A DNA stretch of 64,000 nt from assembly GCA_965217095.1 (NCBI GenBank), contig OZ244235.1:5828001-5892000 (forward strand). The letters are read 5' to 3'. The DNA is from CAYNZV01 sp965217095. Lineage in GTDB: Bacteria > Latescibacterota > UBA2968 > UBA8231. Positions within the stretch are counted from its first letter, which is position 1. Each line of letters begins with the position of its first letter. The notes under the pieces were generated by a model that was not told where the DNA came from, searched no databases, and saw only the letters and a program-made list of their open reading frames with translations. Below, in pieces: positions 43,059-52,047 of the stretch. Position numbers and translations under genes: made by a program.

Positions 43059-46000
43059 ATGAGCACATCCCTTGCGATTCGGCACTACGCTGCAGCGGCT
43101 GCGCTGCTCCTGATGATCTGTGCACCCCTCGCCGCGCACAATGGCGCAATGGCAGTTGTCGTGCCCATCGAGGGTATCACCATCGATGGCGACTTTTCTG
43201 ACTGGCCCGAGGGGCTGGAACGCTACGCGGTTGAAGACCGCAAGATCGGCAGGCCCAAGGCGCAGGACGCGAGCGATCTGCAGGCTTCTTTCCGTATCGG
43301 TTTCAACGAGGCTGAGAACGCACTCTACCTTGCGATCGAAGTCGATGACGAGTCGGTGGTTGTCGAGGGTCCGGAGTCCTATGACCTCGATGGCTGCGGA
43401 ATCGTCGTGGGCTTGGAACACGGCGGCGACGGTGACCTGCCCTTATTCGTGTTCAGGTTAATGGGCAAGGAAAGGTTTCCTCCCATGCAATGGGACCACG
43501 CTGAAATGGTGGCAGAGCGTGGGGAGCACGGGCATCGCTACGAATGGCGTCTGGATGTAGGAGCGCTGAGTGGCGGAGAGGTGCAACTCAGTGCCGGCGG
43601 GACGTTGTCGTGCTTTCTGGGGCTCGATGACTTCGACGACGGCGAAGAAGAGAGGGCATCTCTGTCCTGGGGCCATGGAGGCAAAATGGCTGGCGCTGCC
43701 AACTATGGCGATCTCATGTTGGTCAACGAGCAAGATTCAGATATGGGCGCGATCACCGGCCAGGTGAAATCTGCCAAGAAGGGAGGTCCATATGCCGATC
43801 TCAGCTTGCAATTCCTACATGACGACGCAGCGGTCACAGGCGCTCGGACCGATGCAGACGGGCATTACGAAGTGCGTCTCCCACCCGGCGAATATGTGAT
43901 AAAGCCGGGTCGCGGCGAGGGCGTGGAACCGTTTACTCTCGATCGAGTGAAGGTCGAGGCCGGAAAGAATCGACAGTTTAACTTCGAAGTGACACCCTCT
44001 CCGCTGCTGGCGCGGCTCAGTTTCTGGGTGCCGCCGGAACGCAAGCAGGAGTTCGAGGGGTTTTACGAGGCCGCGGTCGCCCCGCTGCTGCGCGACCGCG
44101 GGTGGGTCGCCTCTACCGGAGTAGCGCCGGCTGCCGTGGACAGCGTATTCAGCCGGCTCTTCGAGCTCAAGTCCGTGGACGCATGGCGCGACAGAATCGT
44201 GCCCCTGCAGACCGATGAGGAGATGAACGCGCTTCTGCCAAGGCTTGGTGAAGAGTTCGGGACGTTCAAAACACTCTCACCAGATGAAGTCCCGGATAAA
44301 GCAACCATGGCCGGCTTGCGCGATTTTGGCTGGGCATTCGGGTTTGTGCCGCCGGACGGCAGGGTCCGGACCGAGTTCGAACTTTACTCCGTGCCGGTTG
44401 GCGACGGGTTGCTCGTGCGAGCCGGCGCGGGTCGAATAACCGAGGTCACATCTGCATCAGACCAGATTGCTGGAGAAGAAGGCCCGTTCGCCGATTACGT
44501 CGGCAGGTTCAAGGTGTCCACGCAATCGGGTCTGATCCTCAGCGGTGAAGACGGAAAGCTCCTTTTTCGATGGGACGGACCGGGTCAGTTGCCACGGGAA
44601 ATGGTCTCCGTTGAGGAGGACCGATTCCATGTTGAGCCCATCGACTGGGATTTTACCGCAGAGCGGGACGGAAGCGGGCGCGTGAGCCACTTCATCATCT
44701 CCAAGAAGGGAAGGCCCCCGACGCGAGCGGCAAGGGTCGAGGATGAGCCTGCGAGGAGGCCAGGTCTGACCGGGACCGGACGAAGGACGAAAGCAGGCGG
44801 AGGACGGCGCAGCGGCGAATGGTTTACGCTGGATGTCGCAGACGGCTTGCCCTCAAATGTTGTCTACGGCAGCCTCGAAGACCGAGACGGTAACCTGTGG
44901 TTTGCGACGGAAAGCGGGGTAACACGTTACGATGGGGAGTACTTCACTTCCTTCACCACAAACGACGGGCTGGTCTCCAACTGGGTTAACACAGTCTTCG
45001 AAGACAGCAAGGGAGATCTCTGGTTCGGAGCTGGATCGTTCAAGGCGCCGGGAGGCGTTGCTACATACGACGGGCAGCGGTTCACAAACATGACGTCCCT
45101 CTCGAATGTTGTCGGGGGCCACGTAACGGCCATTTTTGAGGATCGCAAAGGGAAGATGTGGTTCGGGACGATCGGAAGTGGTGTAACCCGCTACGACGGC
45201 GAGCGGTTTACGACGTTCACCGAAGTCGACGGTCTGGCCAGCGATTGGGTGTGTCGCAACGGCATTGTTGAGGACGCCGATGGCAACCTCTGGTTTGCCA
45301 ACAATGCTGGAGGACCATCCCACGGGAATGGGTTTTGCCGCTACAACGGCAGCCATTTCAGCATTTTCAGTACAGAAGACGGCCTGCCAGCGTCGCGGGT
45401 CTGGTCCCTTCTGGCGGACAGCCAGGGGCGCCTCTGGATTGGTGGTGACAGGAGCGGAGTCACACTGTACAACGGGAACCGCTTTGTCATCTTCACAGAG
45501 GCAGACGGTCTGGGGGCAGGCCATACTGTGCAAACCATGAGGGAGGATAGTCAGGGAAACATCTGGTTTGGCACCCACGGTGTGCTGAACCGTTACGACG
45601 GACATCGCTTTGTTACCTTTGATACCGAGGATGGGTTGGCTCACGATGTCGTCTCGACCCTTCTGGAAGACCGGGAGGGCAATCTGTGGGTCGGCACGGG
45701 TTTTTACGGAAGCGGTGGCGGCGTGAGTCGCTTCGCCGGGGAGCAATTCACCGCATACAAGAAGCCGGACGGACTGGCGGACGACGAAGTGCTGTCGCTG
45801 GTGGAAAGCGACAGCGGCGAGCTGTGGATAGGCACCGCTGACGGCCTCAGCCGTTTCAATGGCGATACGTTCACGAATTTCACCACCGACGACGGCCTCG
45901 TTCACGGTACCGTAGAATCTTTGATGGAAGACAGCGAAGGTGTGCTGTGGATGAGCTACGGGCTGTGGAGGGGATTCATCAGAGAGCGAGGAGGAGTGAC

Positions 46001-48407
46001 TCGTTTTGACGGCGTGGAATTCACCTCGTTCACCGAGGAGGACAGCCTTACGACGATATGGTATGGGGACCTGATTGAAGACCAACAGGGTCATGTGTTG
46101 ATGGGCGGCCATGGCGGAGTCGATCGCTTCGACGGAGTGGCGATTACTCACTTCGGCTGGGCCAACACCAGGGTGGGCGCCTTACTCGAAGACGCAAACG
46201 GGCATGTATGGATGGGCACAGTGTCGAGCGGAGTGCTCCGCTATGACGGCGAAGAGTTCGTTCAGTTTACGCGCGCCGACGGCCTGGTACACGACGCCGT
46301 CCACTCCCTGCTGGAAGACCGCCGGGGTCGTATCTGGCTGGGGACTGAGATGGGTGCCAGTGTTTACGACGGTACGGAGTTTCAGGTCCTGGAGGCGTTG
46401 GCGGGGTACAAAGTACTCTGCATGCTCGAGGATCAACGCGGCCACGTCTGGTTCGGGACGGACGGCGGCGGAGTCAGGCGCTACGACGGCTCCGCTGTAC
46501 AGACGCTTCTGGAGCAGGATGGTCTGGCAGGCAACCGCATCAACGACCTGATCGAAGATCGCCACGGCAATATCTGGGTAGGTACCGAAGGTGGGCTGAC
46601 GCGCTACCGCATCAGGCAGACACCGCCACCAGTAAAGATCACCGACGTCGTGGGATCCAGACGCTATGGCGCAGTAGACAGCCCGCGACTGCCGAGTTCG
46701 CAGCAGCTCGTCGCCTTCGAGTTCGGTGGCCGGAGTTTCAAGACCCGCCCCGGAGAGCTCTTGTATCTCTACCGGCTTCGGGGCCACCATGACGACTGGC
46801 GGCAAACGCGTGAGCAGCGGGTTGAGTACAACGAATTGCCTCTGGGCGAGTATCTGTTTGAGGTCAAGGCGGTCGACCGGGACCTGACCTATTCTGAAAA
46901 ACCCGCCACCGTCGAGCTGGAGGTATTCCACCAAGAGGTCCTCAGCCCCGCCAGTCTCTCCGACTTGGACCTCGACGACCTGTTCCCCTCCTACTACCTC
47001 AGCTATGCTCACCAACCAATCGGTTCGGTCAGCGTCACGAGCAACGCCTCAGACACGATGGATGTTGAGCTCAGCCTCTATCTGCCAGACGTGATGAGCC
47101 GGCCCTTCGAGCAGACCATCGCCCTCGACCCCAACTCGTCTCAGCGAATAGAGTTCAAGCCCATACTGGATGAGCGTATCCTCGAGCGCTCCGCTTCTGC
47201 GCCGGTGCGCGCCGAGGTGGCTATCTCCTTCGAGCAGGGAGACCAGACCCTCTCCCTCAAGCAGACGCAGGAAATCACCGTGCATCGCCGCGGTGCGTTG
47301 CAGTGGGATCACATCGGCCGCGCCGCCGCCTTCGTCACGCCCACGGATGAGGTGGTCGAAGCCTTTGCCCGGTCGCCCCTGGTAGCTTTCGAGGAAGAGA
47401 TCAAGTCCCTTGGCAAACCTGTGACCAACCTGCTGCAAGCCAGGGTGCTCTTCGAGGCTCTCAGACAGCACGGCGTCCGCTACCGCGAAGATGCCGACAC
47501 CCCGTATGCCCGCGTCGCAAGTAATCAGACCGTAGTCGATGAGATTCAGTATCCTGCTGAGTTGCTGCACAAGAAAGCCGGCGACTGCGACGATCTGACA
47601 GTCCTTTTTTGCAGCCTGCTCCACAACGCTAATATCAAGACCGCACTCGTAGACTATCCCAGCCACATCTTCCTACTCTTTGATTCGGGAGTTGCGGCAG
47701 ATGACATGCACCATCTGCCCTTGAACCGCAGTCGCTACATCGCCCGCAATGGGCGACTGTGGATCCCGCTGGAGATCACCTTGCTCAAGGACTCTTTTGC
47801 GGCCGCATGGAAGAAGGGCCTGGAGGAGCTGGCGACGCTGCCCGAAGCGGACTGGTCCCGGCTGATCGTAGATACGGAGCAGGCCTGGCAGGACTTTCCG
47901 TCTGCCTCACCGTCGGTTGACCTTGATGTCGTACCCCCCGCACGGGCCGACCTGGTGACCAACCTCCAAGCACAGCTGGATGAGCTGCACGCCGAGATCG
48001 AAGACTACATCGAAACAAATTACCTGGATCCCCTGTCTGATGGAGCCGACGAAACCCTACGCTTGGAGCTGATCCGGCTCTATCTGCGGCTGCACCAGTA
48101 TGACACGGCGATTACCACTGCTACCAACCACTTGCTGGACAGCACCGGTGACAAAGCTGAATCCTACAACCATCTCGGCATGGCCTACCTGTTGAAAGGT
48201 GAGGTACCCCAAGCCGCTCTGAATTTCCAACAGGCGGTGCAGCACGATCCCGACCGTGCTGAGTTACGGCGGAATCTCGAGTACGCCCTAGCCAAGACAG
48301 GTCGCTCGGAGGCCAAGGGTAAACAGATCGCAGCAGCGGCGAGTGATCAGACGGCTAGGGGTTCTGCAGACGAGCTAGCTTTGGATGACCTGTTCTGGAC
48401 GGAGTAA
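43059..48407 (+). CDS. giant sensor-like protein: 14 Reg_prop blades, Y_Y_Y, transglutaminase-like domain, TPR
   Basis: The start is ATG 43059 after CGGAGGCAGG, giving 1782 residues and a signal peptide. Order of parts: a CBM9/DOMON-like sandwich (DGDFSDWPEG, residues 40-230); a carboxypeptidase-regulatory-like domain (TGARTDADGHYEVRLPPGEY, 235-315); an unassigned alpha/beta part (320-570); fourteen propeller blades with GNLWFGT-type motifs (585-1187), enough for two seven-bladed propellers; a Y_Y_Y domain (1197-1287); an unassigned sandwich; a transglutaminase-like domain with Cys in KKAGDCDDL (about 1510), His in YPSHIFLLFD and Glu in LWIPLEIT; and C-terminal TPRs. The propeller plus Y_Y_Y part is what hybrid two-component sensors use to detect oligosaccharides. 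There is no transmembrane kinase or response regulator. Confidence 0.85.
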   Translation: MSTSLAIRHYAAAAALLLMICAPLAAHNGAMAVVVPIEGITIDGDFSDWPEGLERYAVEDRKIGRPKAQDASDLQASFRIGFNEAENALYLAIEVDDESVVVEGPESYDLDGCGIVVGLEHGGDGDLPLFVFRLMGKERFPPMQWDHAEMVAERGEHGHRYEWRLDVGALSGGEVQLSAGGTLSCFLGLDDFDDGEEERASLSWGHGGKMAGAANYGDLMLVNEQDSDMGAITGQVKSAKKGGPYADLSLQFLHDDAAVTGARTDADGHYEVRLPPGEYVIKPGRGEGVEPFTLDRVKVEAGKNRQFNFEVTPSPLLARLSFWVPPERKQEFEGFYEAAVAPLLRDRGWVASTGVAPAAVDSVFSRLFELKSVDAWRDRIVPLQTDEEMNALLPRLGEEFGTFKTLSPDEVPDKATMAGLRDFGWAFGFVPPDGRVRTEFELYSVPVGDGLLVRAGAGRITEVTSASDQIAGEEGPFADYVGRFKVSTQSGLILSGEDGKLLFRWDGPGQLPREMVSVEEDRFHVEPIDWDFTAERDGSGRVSHFIISKKGRPPTRAARVEDEPARRPGLTGTGRRTKAGGGRRSGEWFTLDVADGLPSNVVYGSLEDRDGNLWFATESGVTRYDGEYFTSFTTNDGLVSNWVNTVFEDSKGDLWFGAGSFKAPGGVATYDGQRFTNMTSLSNVVGGHVTAIFEDRKGKMWFGTIGSGVTRYDGERFTTFTEVDGLASDWVCRNGIVEDADGNLWFANNAGGPSHGNGFCRYNGSHFSIFSTEDGLPASRVWSLLADSQGRLWIGGDRSGVTLYNGNRFVIFTEADGLGAGHTVQTMREDSQGNIWFGTHGVLNRYDGHRFVTFDTEDGLAHDVVSTLLEDREGNLWVGTGFYGSGGGVSRFAGEQFTAYKKPDGLADDEVLSLVESDSGELWIGTADGLSRFNGDTFTNFTTDDGLVHGTVESLMEDSEGVLWMSYGLWRGFIRERGGVTRFDGVEFTSFTEEDSLTTIWYGDLIEDQQGHVLMGGHGGVDRFDGVAITHFGWANTRVGALLEDANGHVWMGTVSSGVLRYDGEEFVQFTRADGLVHDAVHSLLEDRRGRIWLGTEMGASVYDGTEFQVLEALAGYKVLCMLEDQRGHVWFGTDGGGVRRYDGSAVQTLLEQDGLAGNRINDLIEDRHGNIWVGTEGGLTRYRIRQTPPPVKITDVVGSRRYGAVDSPRLPSSQQLVAFEFGGRSFKTRPGELLYLYRLRGHHDDWRQTREQRVEYNELPLGEYLFEVKAVDRDLTYSEKPATVELEVFHQEVLSPASLSDLDLDDLFPSYYLSYAHQPIGSVSVTSNASDTMDVELSLYLPDVMSRPFEQTIALDPNSSQRIEFKPILDERILERSASAPVRAEVAISFEQGDQTLSLKQTQEITVHRRGALQWDHIGRAAAFVTPTDEVVEAFARSPLVAFEEEIKSLGKPVTNLLQARVLFEALRQHGVRYREDADTPYARVASNQTVVDEIQYPAELLHKKAGDCDDLTVLFCSLLHNANIKTALVDYPSHIFLLFDSGVAADDMHHLPLNRSRYIARNGRLWIPLEITLLKDSFAAAWKKGLEELATLPEADWSRLIVDTEQAWQDFPSASPSVDLDVVPPARADLVTNLQAQLDELHAEIEDYIETNYLDPLSDGADETLRLELIRLYLRLHQYDTAITTATNHLLDSTGDKAESYNHLGMAYLLKGEVPQAALNFQQAVQHDPDRAELRRNLEYALAKTGRSEAKGKQIAAAASDQTARGSADELALDDLFWTE

Positions 48408-48548
48408 CACGGCTTAGTTGATAAGGCGTCTGCACGAAGGAGCAAGGTGTCAGTCGCAAAGAACGAGGAGTTTTTCCGCGTCTGCGGGATCTCGGGCGCA
48501 ACCGGCAAGGGACCTTCCACCCGGATCCGTTCGTTGGTCAGGACGTGG

Positions 48549-50060
48549 TCATGTTAGGTCCTTCTTGCGCTTCGCCATCACCTCCGCCGCCAAACGTCCG
48601 CTGGTTATGGCCCAGGCAATGTGCAGCCCGTGTCCAAAGAGAATTTGTCCTCCCAACCCGTTTTGCCCCACAGCATACAAGCCCGGGATCGGCTGTCCGT
48701 CGGAGTCCAAGACCTCGAACTGTTTGTTGATGGCTGCGCCGCCCTCGGTAGTTGTGAAATACGCTTTGGCCGGGCCGAGCAGCACCCAGCGTTCGCCTTC
48801 CAGGCGGCGAGCAGCAACATCGCGATCCGGTGATTCTCCGAGACCGCGGTTATACGCTTCGACCGTTGCAATGATTGCGTCAGCCGGCAAATCTCGTCTT
48901 TCGGCCAACTCCTGAGGAGTGGCCGCTTCGACGGCGACGTCCGCTCGCAGTCGCAAATAATCGTCCACATAGGCGTAAGGAATCTCCGGGGCAGTCGAAA
49001 TGAAGTCAGGCCAGGCGCTGTACTTCTCGATCTGATGCTTTCCCAACAATATGTAGGCCACCTTATCTGGTTGCCGTGCAACGGCGATCTCACGTCCGGG
49101 CCAGTTCCTTTCATCACAGAATCTCTGGCCGCGCTTGTTGATCAAGATAGCTCCATCTTCGAACAGCACGTTCTCCGGATGTTGCCAGGTCACCAGCAGC
49201 CGTTTGATCATGCGATTGATAATGACCTTTGGAACTATTCGTAACAGTTTGCCCATCACGGCGGCCATCAATCCTGACGACGGTAGCAGCTGCATGAAAC
49301 CACCCGCGCCGCCTGGTGGTGGAATAAACCTGAGCTCGGGACCGTAGGTCACGTCCATGTTCACAAGCTGCGCTCCCGCCTGACGTGCGAGCATGTGTCC
49401 ATCGCCCTGGGCGTGCGGGTTGATGCCCTCGATCGACGCGAATTCACCCCCCTTGTAGCGCGCAATAAGCGTCGCGGAATTCGCGTAGTCGCCGGCGGCC
49501 AACACGATGCCGCGTCTGGCGTGGAGCTCGACCTTGTGCCCGGTAATCGTCGCTTTGACACCCGTCATGCGTCCGCTCGATGCAATCAACTGATTGACCA
49601 CCGCGTCGCATGTAATCTGTCCGTGATGGCGCAGGACAAGTGACTGCAAGGCGGCGATATACGCCTTCGCGTTGGGAACCACATTGTGCATGCGTGGAAC
49701 GCGGTTTGGCGGTTCGGGAGCAGGTCCGTGAAACACGAGTCCCATGCCGGCCAGCCACTCCAATGATTCAGCTGCTTGCGAAAGAAAGAAGCGACGCAGC
49801 ACATCGTTGTTGCGCGCTTCTATCTCGGGCTCGGCGAACTGGCCAGCATCCTCGGCGTGCGCATCCAGACTGTCTCCGATCCCGGCGCGTTGCTGGTGGC
49901 GGGTAGAATTCGCGGTAAACGACCCGACGGCGATGCCGGTTGTGCCACCCAATCGCGGTTGTTTCTCCAATAAAAGGACCGACAATCCCAGCTCGGCTGA
50001 ACGCGCGGCCGCCGCCAACCCGCTGCCGCCGCCGCCGACTACAATGACATCGTATTGCAT
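48549..50060 (-). CDS. FAD-dependent oxidoreductase (fumarate reductase/3-ketosteroid dehydrogenase-like flavoprotein)
   Basis: The N-terminal dinucleotide-binding fold is visible: DVIVVGGGGSGLAAAARSAE followed by LLLEKQPRLGGTTGIAVGS. The family's substrate-domain and C-terminal FAD segments are present, including GEFASIEGINPHAQGDGHML and YAVGQNGLGGQILFGHGLHI. At 503 residues the length is normal. Such enzymes dehydrogenate or reduce C-C bonds next to a carbonyl or carboxyl. Its start is 4 bp after the stop of the PhyH gene at 50065-50862, so the two form an operon, and the PhyH product may be its substrate. The specific substrate is not readable. Confidence 0.88.
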   Translation of the reverse strand: MQYDVIVVGGGGSGLAAAARSAELGLSVLLLEKQPRLGGTTGIAVGSFTANSTRHQQRAGIGDSLDAHAEDAGQFAEPEIEARNNDVLRRFFLSQAAESLEWLAGMGLVFHGPAPEPPNRVPRMHNVVPNAKAYIAALQSLVLRHHGQITCDAVVNQLIASSGRMTGVKATITGHKVELHARRGIVLAAGDYANSATLIARYKGGEFASIEGINPHAQGDGHMLARQAGAQLVNMDVTYGPELRFIPPPGGAGGFMQLLPSSGLMAAVMGKLLRIVPKVIINRMIKRLLVTWQHPENVLFEDGAILINKRGQRFCDERNWPGREIAVARQPDKVAYILLGKHQIEKYSAWPDFISTAPEIPYAYVDDYLRLRADVAVEAATPQELAERRDLPADAIIATVEAYNRGLGESPDRDVAARRLEGERWVLLGPAKAYFTTTEGGAAINKQFEVLDSDGQPIPGLYAVGQNGLGGQILFGHGLHIAWAITSGRLAAEVMAKRKKDLT

Positions 50061-50064
50061 TCGC

Positions 50065-50862
50065 TTATGGTGGCGTTGGAGCGTGGTGGCGCAGAACGTG
50101 GTGTGCCTTCTCGGGCAGCTTGTTCCATACCTCGCGCGGAATATCCATCCTTCTGTCGGAACGAGAGAAACTACGATTGTACATCACCGCCAGCATCGTA
50201 CGCACATTCTCTGTCCGGTTGGGCATGCCCCGGTGCCACATGCGCATATCGCGCACCGCCAACGCACCCACCGGCATGGCCATGCGTTTCGACGGCTGCC
50301 CCGCGGCTAGATCATCGAAGTTGTTTTCGCCGCCTGGACAGGAACCGGTGTAGAGATGTGTTCCCGGCCACAGCTCGGTGGCACCGGTTTCCTCAGTGAA
50401 GTCCACCAGCGGGATGTTCACCACCAGCGAACAGACCGGCAGGGGATGGGGGAAATCCTCGAACAGGGGATTCGAGTCTCGGTGCACGCGCTGAGTGCCA
50501 GACCCCGGCCAAGAGTTGTTCGTATTATAGAAGGAAAGAAAGAAATCCTCGCTCAGAGCCCCTTCCACCACCTGCAGGACAAACGGATTTGCGACGATCT
50601 GCCGATCCATGAACGGCATCTCCCAGAGAGGCGGCATGCCGCTGATGCCGTGGCCGATCCTGGAAGGGTCCAGCACCTTCTCATTCTCTTCGATGAAGCG
50701 TTTCAGCACCGGAGTGCAGGCAATGCGGATCTCCTCTGCCAGACTTTTCGGCACCACGTCCTCCAAAACGACGTAGCCGTCGGTGCGCAGCGTTTCCAGC
50801 GCCTGCTCTAGCTGCTCCTCGCCCAGCTTGCCCTCCCTGTGCTCTTGCGTTGAGAGTTCCAT
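50065..50862 (-). CDS. PhyH-family Fe(II)/2-oxoglutarate dioxygenase (copy B)
   Basis: The 265 residues form a phytanoyl-CoA-dioxygenase-like double-stranded beta-helix. The iron ligands are H and D in RVHRDSNPLF and the distal His in RDMRMWHRGMPNRT. The Arg that would bind 2-oxoglutarate follows in that region. The N-terminus (LETLRTDGYVVLEDVVPKSL) is the typical PhyH entry. It is the first gene of a two-gene minus-strand operon with the FAD oxidoreductase. It diverges from the sugar isomerase at 51118, with a 255-bp shared upstream region. Hydroxylation or oxidative dealkylation of a small sugar-derived molecule is an inference. Confidence 0.9.
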   Translation of the reverse strand: MELSTQEHREGKLGEEQLEQALETLRTDGYVVLEDVVPKSLAEEIRIACTPVLKRFIEENEKVLDPSRIGHGISGMPPLWEMPFMDRQIVANPFVLQVVEGALSEDFFLSFYNTNNSWPGSGTQRVHRDSNPLFEDFPHPLPVCSLVVNIPLVDFTEETGATELWPGTHLYTGSCPGGENNFDDLAAGQPSKRMAMPVGALAVRDMRMWHRGMPNRTENVRTMLAVMYNRSFSRSDRRMDIPREVWNKLPEKAHHVLRHHAPTPP

Positions 50863-51117
50863 ACGGCCCTGCCGTTCCTCCTTGCCCGACTACAGACTAA
50901 CCGATTTGTTTCCTCACGCACGCGGCCCGCACCAACGGTCTTCGACGGTCCCGAATCGCCGTTCATTTCCAAGACGCCGAGGTGATCGTACTATCGTCGG
51001 ACCGCATGGGGAACCGCGGGATCACCTACGGATCTTTCCCATCGGTGGGTTGTCCGCGTTGGACAATAAACCGGCGATGCATGAATAGCACCGCCGATCG
51101 AACAGAGGAGGATACGC

Positions 51118-51981
51118 ATGAGGTTAGGCATTGTCGGCATGTTGCCCGGAGACTTTCGCACGTTCGAGCCCCCCCATATGCAGGCGATACGCGAGCTGGG
51201 GTTCACCGGGTTCGGCTTCCACCTGAACGGCGACGACGTCTTTGCGATTACTGCGGAGGAGTGCGCCGAGTATGGCCGCTTCATGTCCGGGCAGAACCTC
51301 GATCTCGCCCAGTTCGCCATCACCTATGATGAGTGTCTCTTTGATCCGGGTCCGGCGGTGCGCCAGACAGTGTCGGCCAAGATCGAACGGGGCATCGAGA
51401 TCGCCGCACAGCTGCAGGCGCACGCCTTGCTATTGCGGCCGGGCAGCGTCAATCCCGAAGGCCCCTGGACACCTCACCGCGACAATCACCTACCTGAGCA
51501 CGTCGACCGTCTTGTCGATACGCTTCGGCCGTTGGCCAAAAAGGCGGAAACAGAAGGTGTGACACTGGCCATGGAGACCCATGCGGTCTCCATTATGGAC
51601 CCTCCCGAGAAGTGTCGTGCCATCGTCGAGGCGGTCGGATCGGAGCGCCTGCGGTTGATCCTGGATGCGGTCAACCATTTCCAGTGCCTGCAGCAGGTAT
51701 ACCACAGCAGCGATTTGGTGAACCACATCTTCGATGAGATGGGGCCTATCGCGCCGCTGGCCCACATCAAAGACCTGAAGGTGTCCAACGGCCTCGTCCT
51801 CCATATCGATCAGGAAGTGCCAGATGAAGGTGAGCTGGACCTGGCCCTGGTGCTCAAACGCTTCGAGTCATACCACCCTGACGGTTACGGGTTGATCGAA
51901 CACCTCAGGCGGGACCAGATACCCACCGCCGTCGCCAATGTGCGGCGAATCGCTTCAGAGATCGGCGTCAATATCCAATAG
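51118..51981 (+). CDS. sugar phosphate isomerase/epimerase-like TIM barrel (xylose isomerase-like)
   Basis: ATG 51118 follows GAGGAGGAT, a strong ribosome binding site. The 287-residue barrel has the metal-ligand pattern of the AP-endonuclease/xylose-isomerase-like group: Glu in TLAMETHAVS, Asp and His in LILDAVNHFQ, His and Asp in LAHIKDLKV, and Glu in YGLIEHLR. Enzymes of this type isomerise or epimerise keto sugars or act on inositol derivatives. It is oriented away from the PhyH/FAD operon and stands near dehydrogenase and glycosidase genes, so a role in converting a released monosaccharide is likely. Confidence 0.88.
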   Translation: MRLGIVGMLPGDFRTFEPPHMQAIRELGFTGFGFHLNGDDVFAITAEECAEYGRFMSGQNLDLAQFAITYDECLFDPGPAVRQTVSAKIERGIEIAAQLQAHALLLRPGSVNPEGPWTPHRDNHLPEHVDRLVDTLRPLAKKAETEGVTLAMETHAVSIMDPPEKCRAIVEAVGSERLRLILDAVNHFQCLQQVYHSSDLVNHIFDEMGPIAPLAHIKDLKVSNGLVLHIDQEVPDEGELDLALVLKRFESYHPDGYGLIEHLRRDQIPTAVANVRRIASEIGVNIQ

Positions 51982-52047
51982 ACCCAATTCACGGCATACA
52001 AGCTGTCGATCGGCTGACGTCGCAAGATCAATGCTTTGCTGCGTCGC

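Noticed and set aside
44815..46620. Periodic DNA repeat that could be mistaken for a repeat array or CRISPR
   Set aside because: The period is about 130-150 bp, sequence varies between units and codes for propeller blades. There are no short palindromic repeats with unique spacers in the window.
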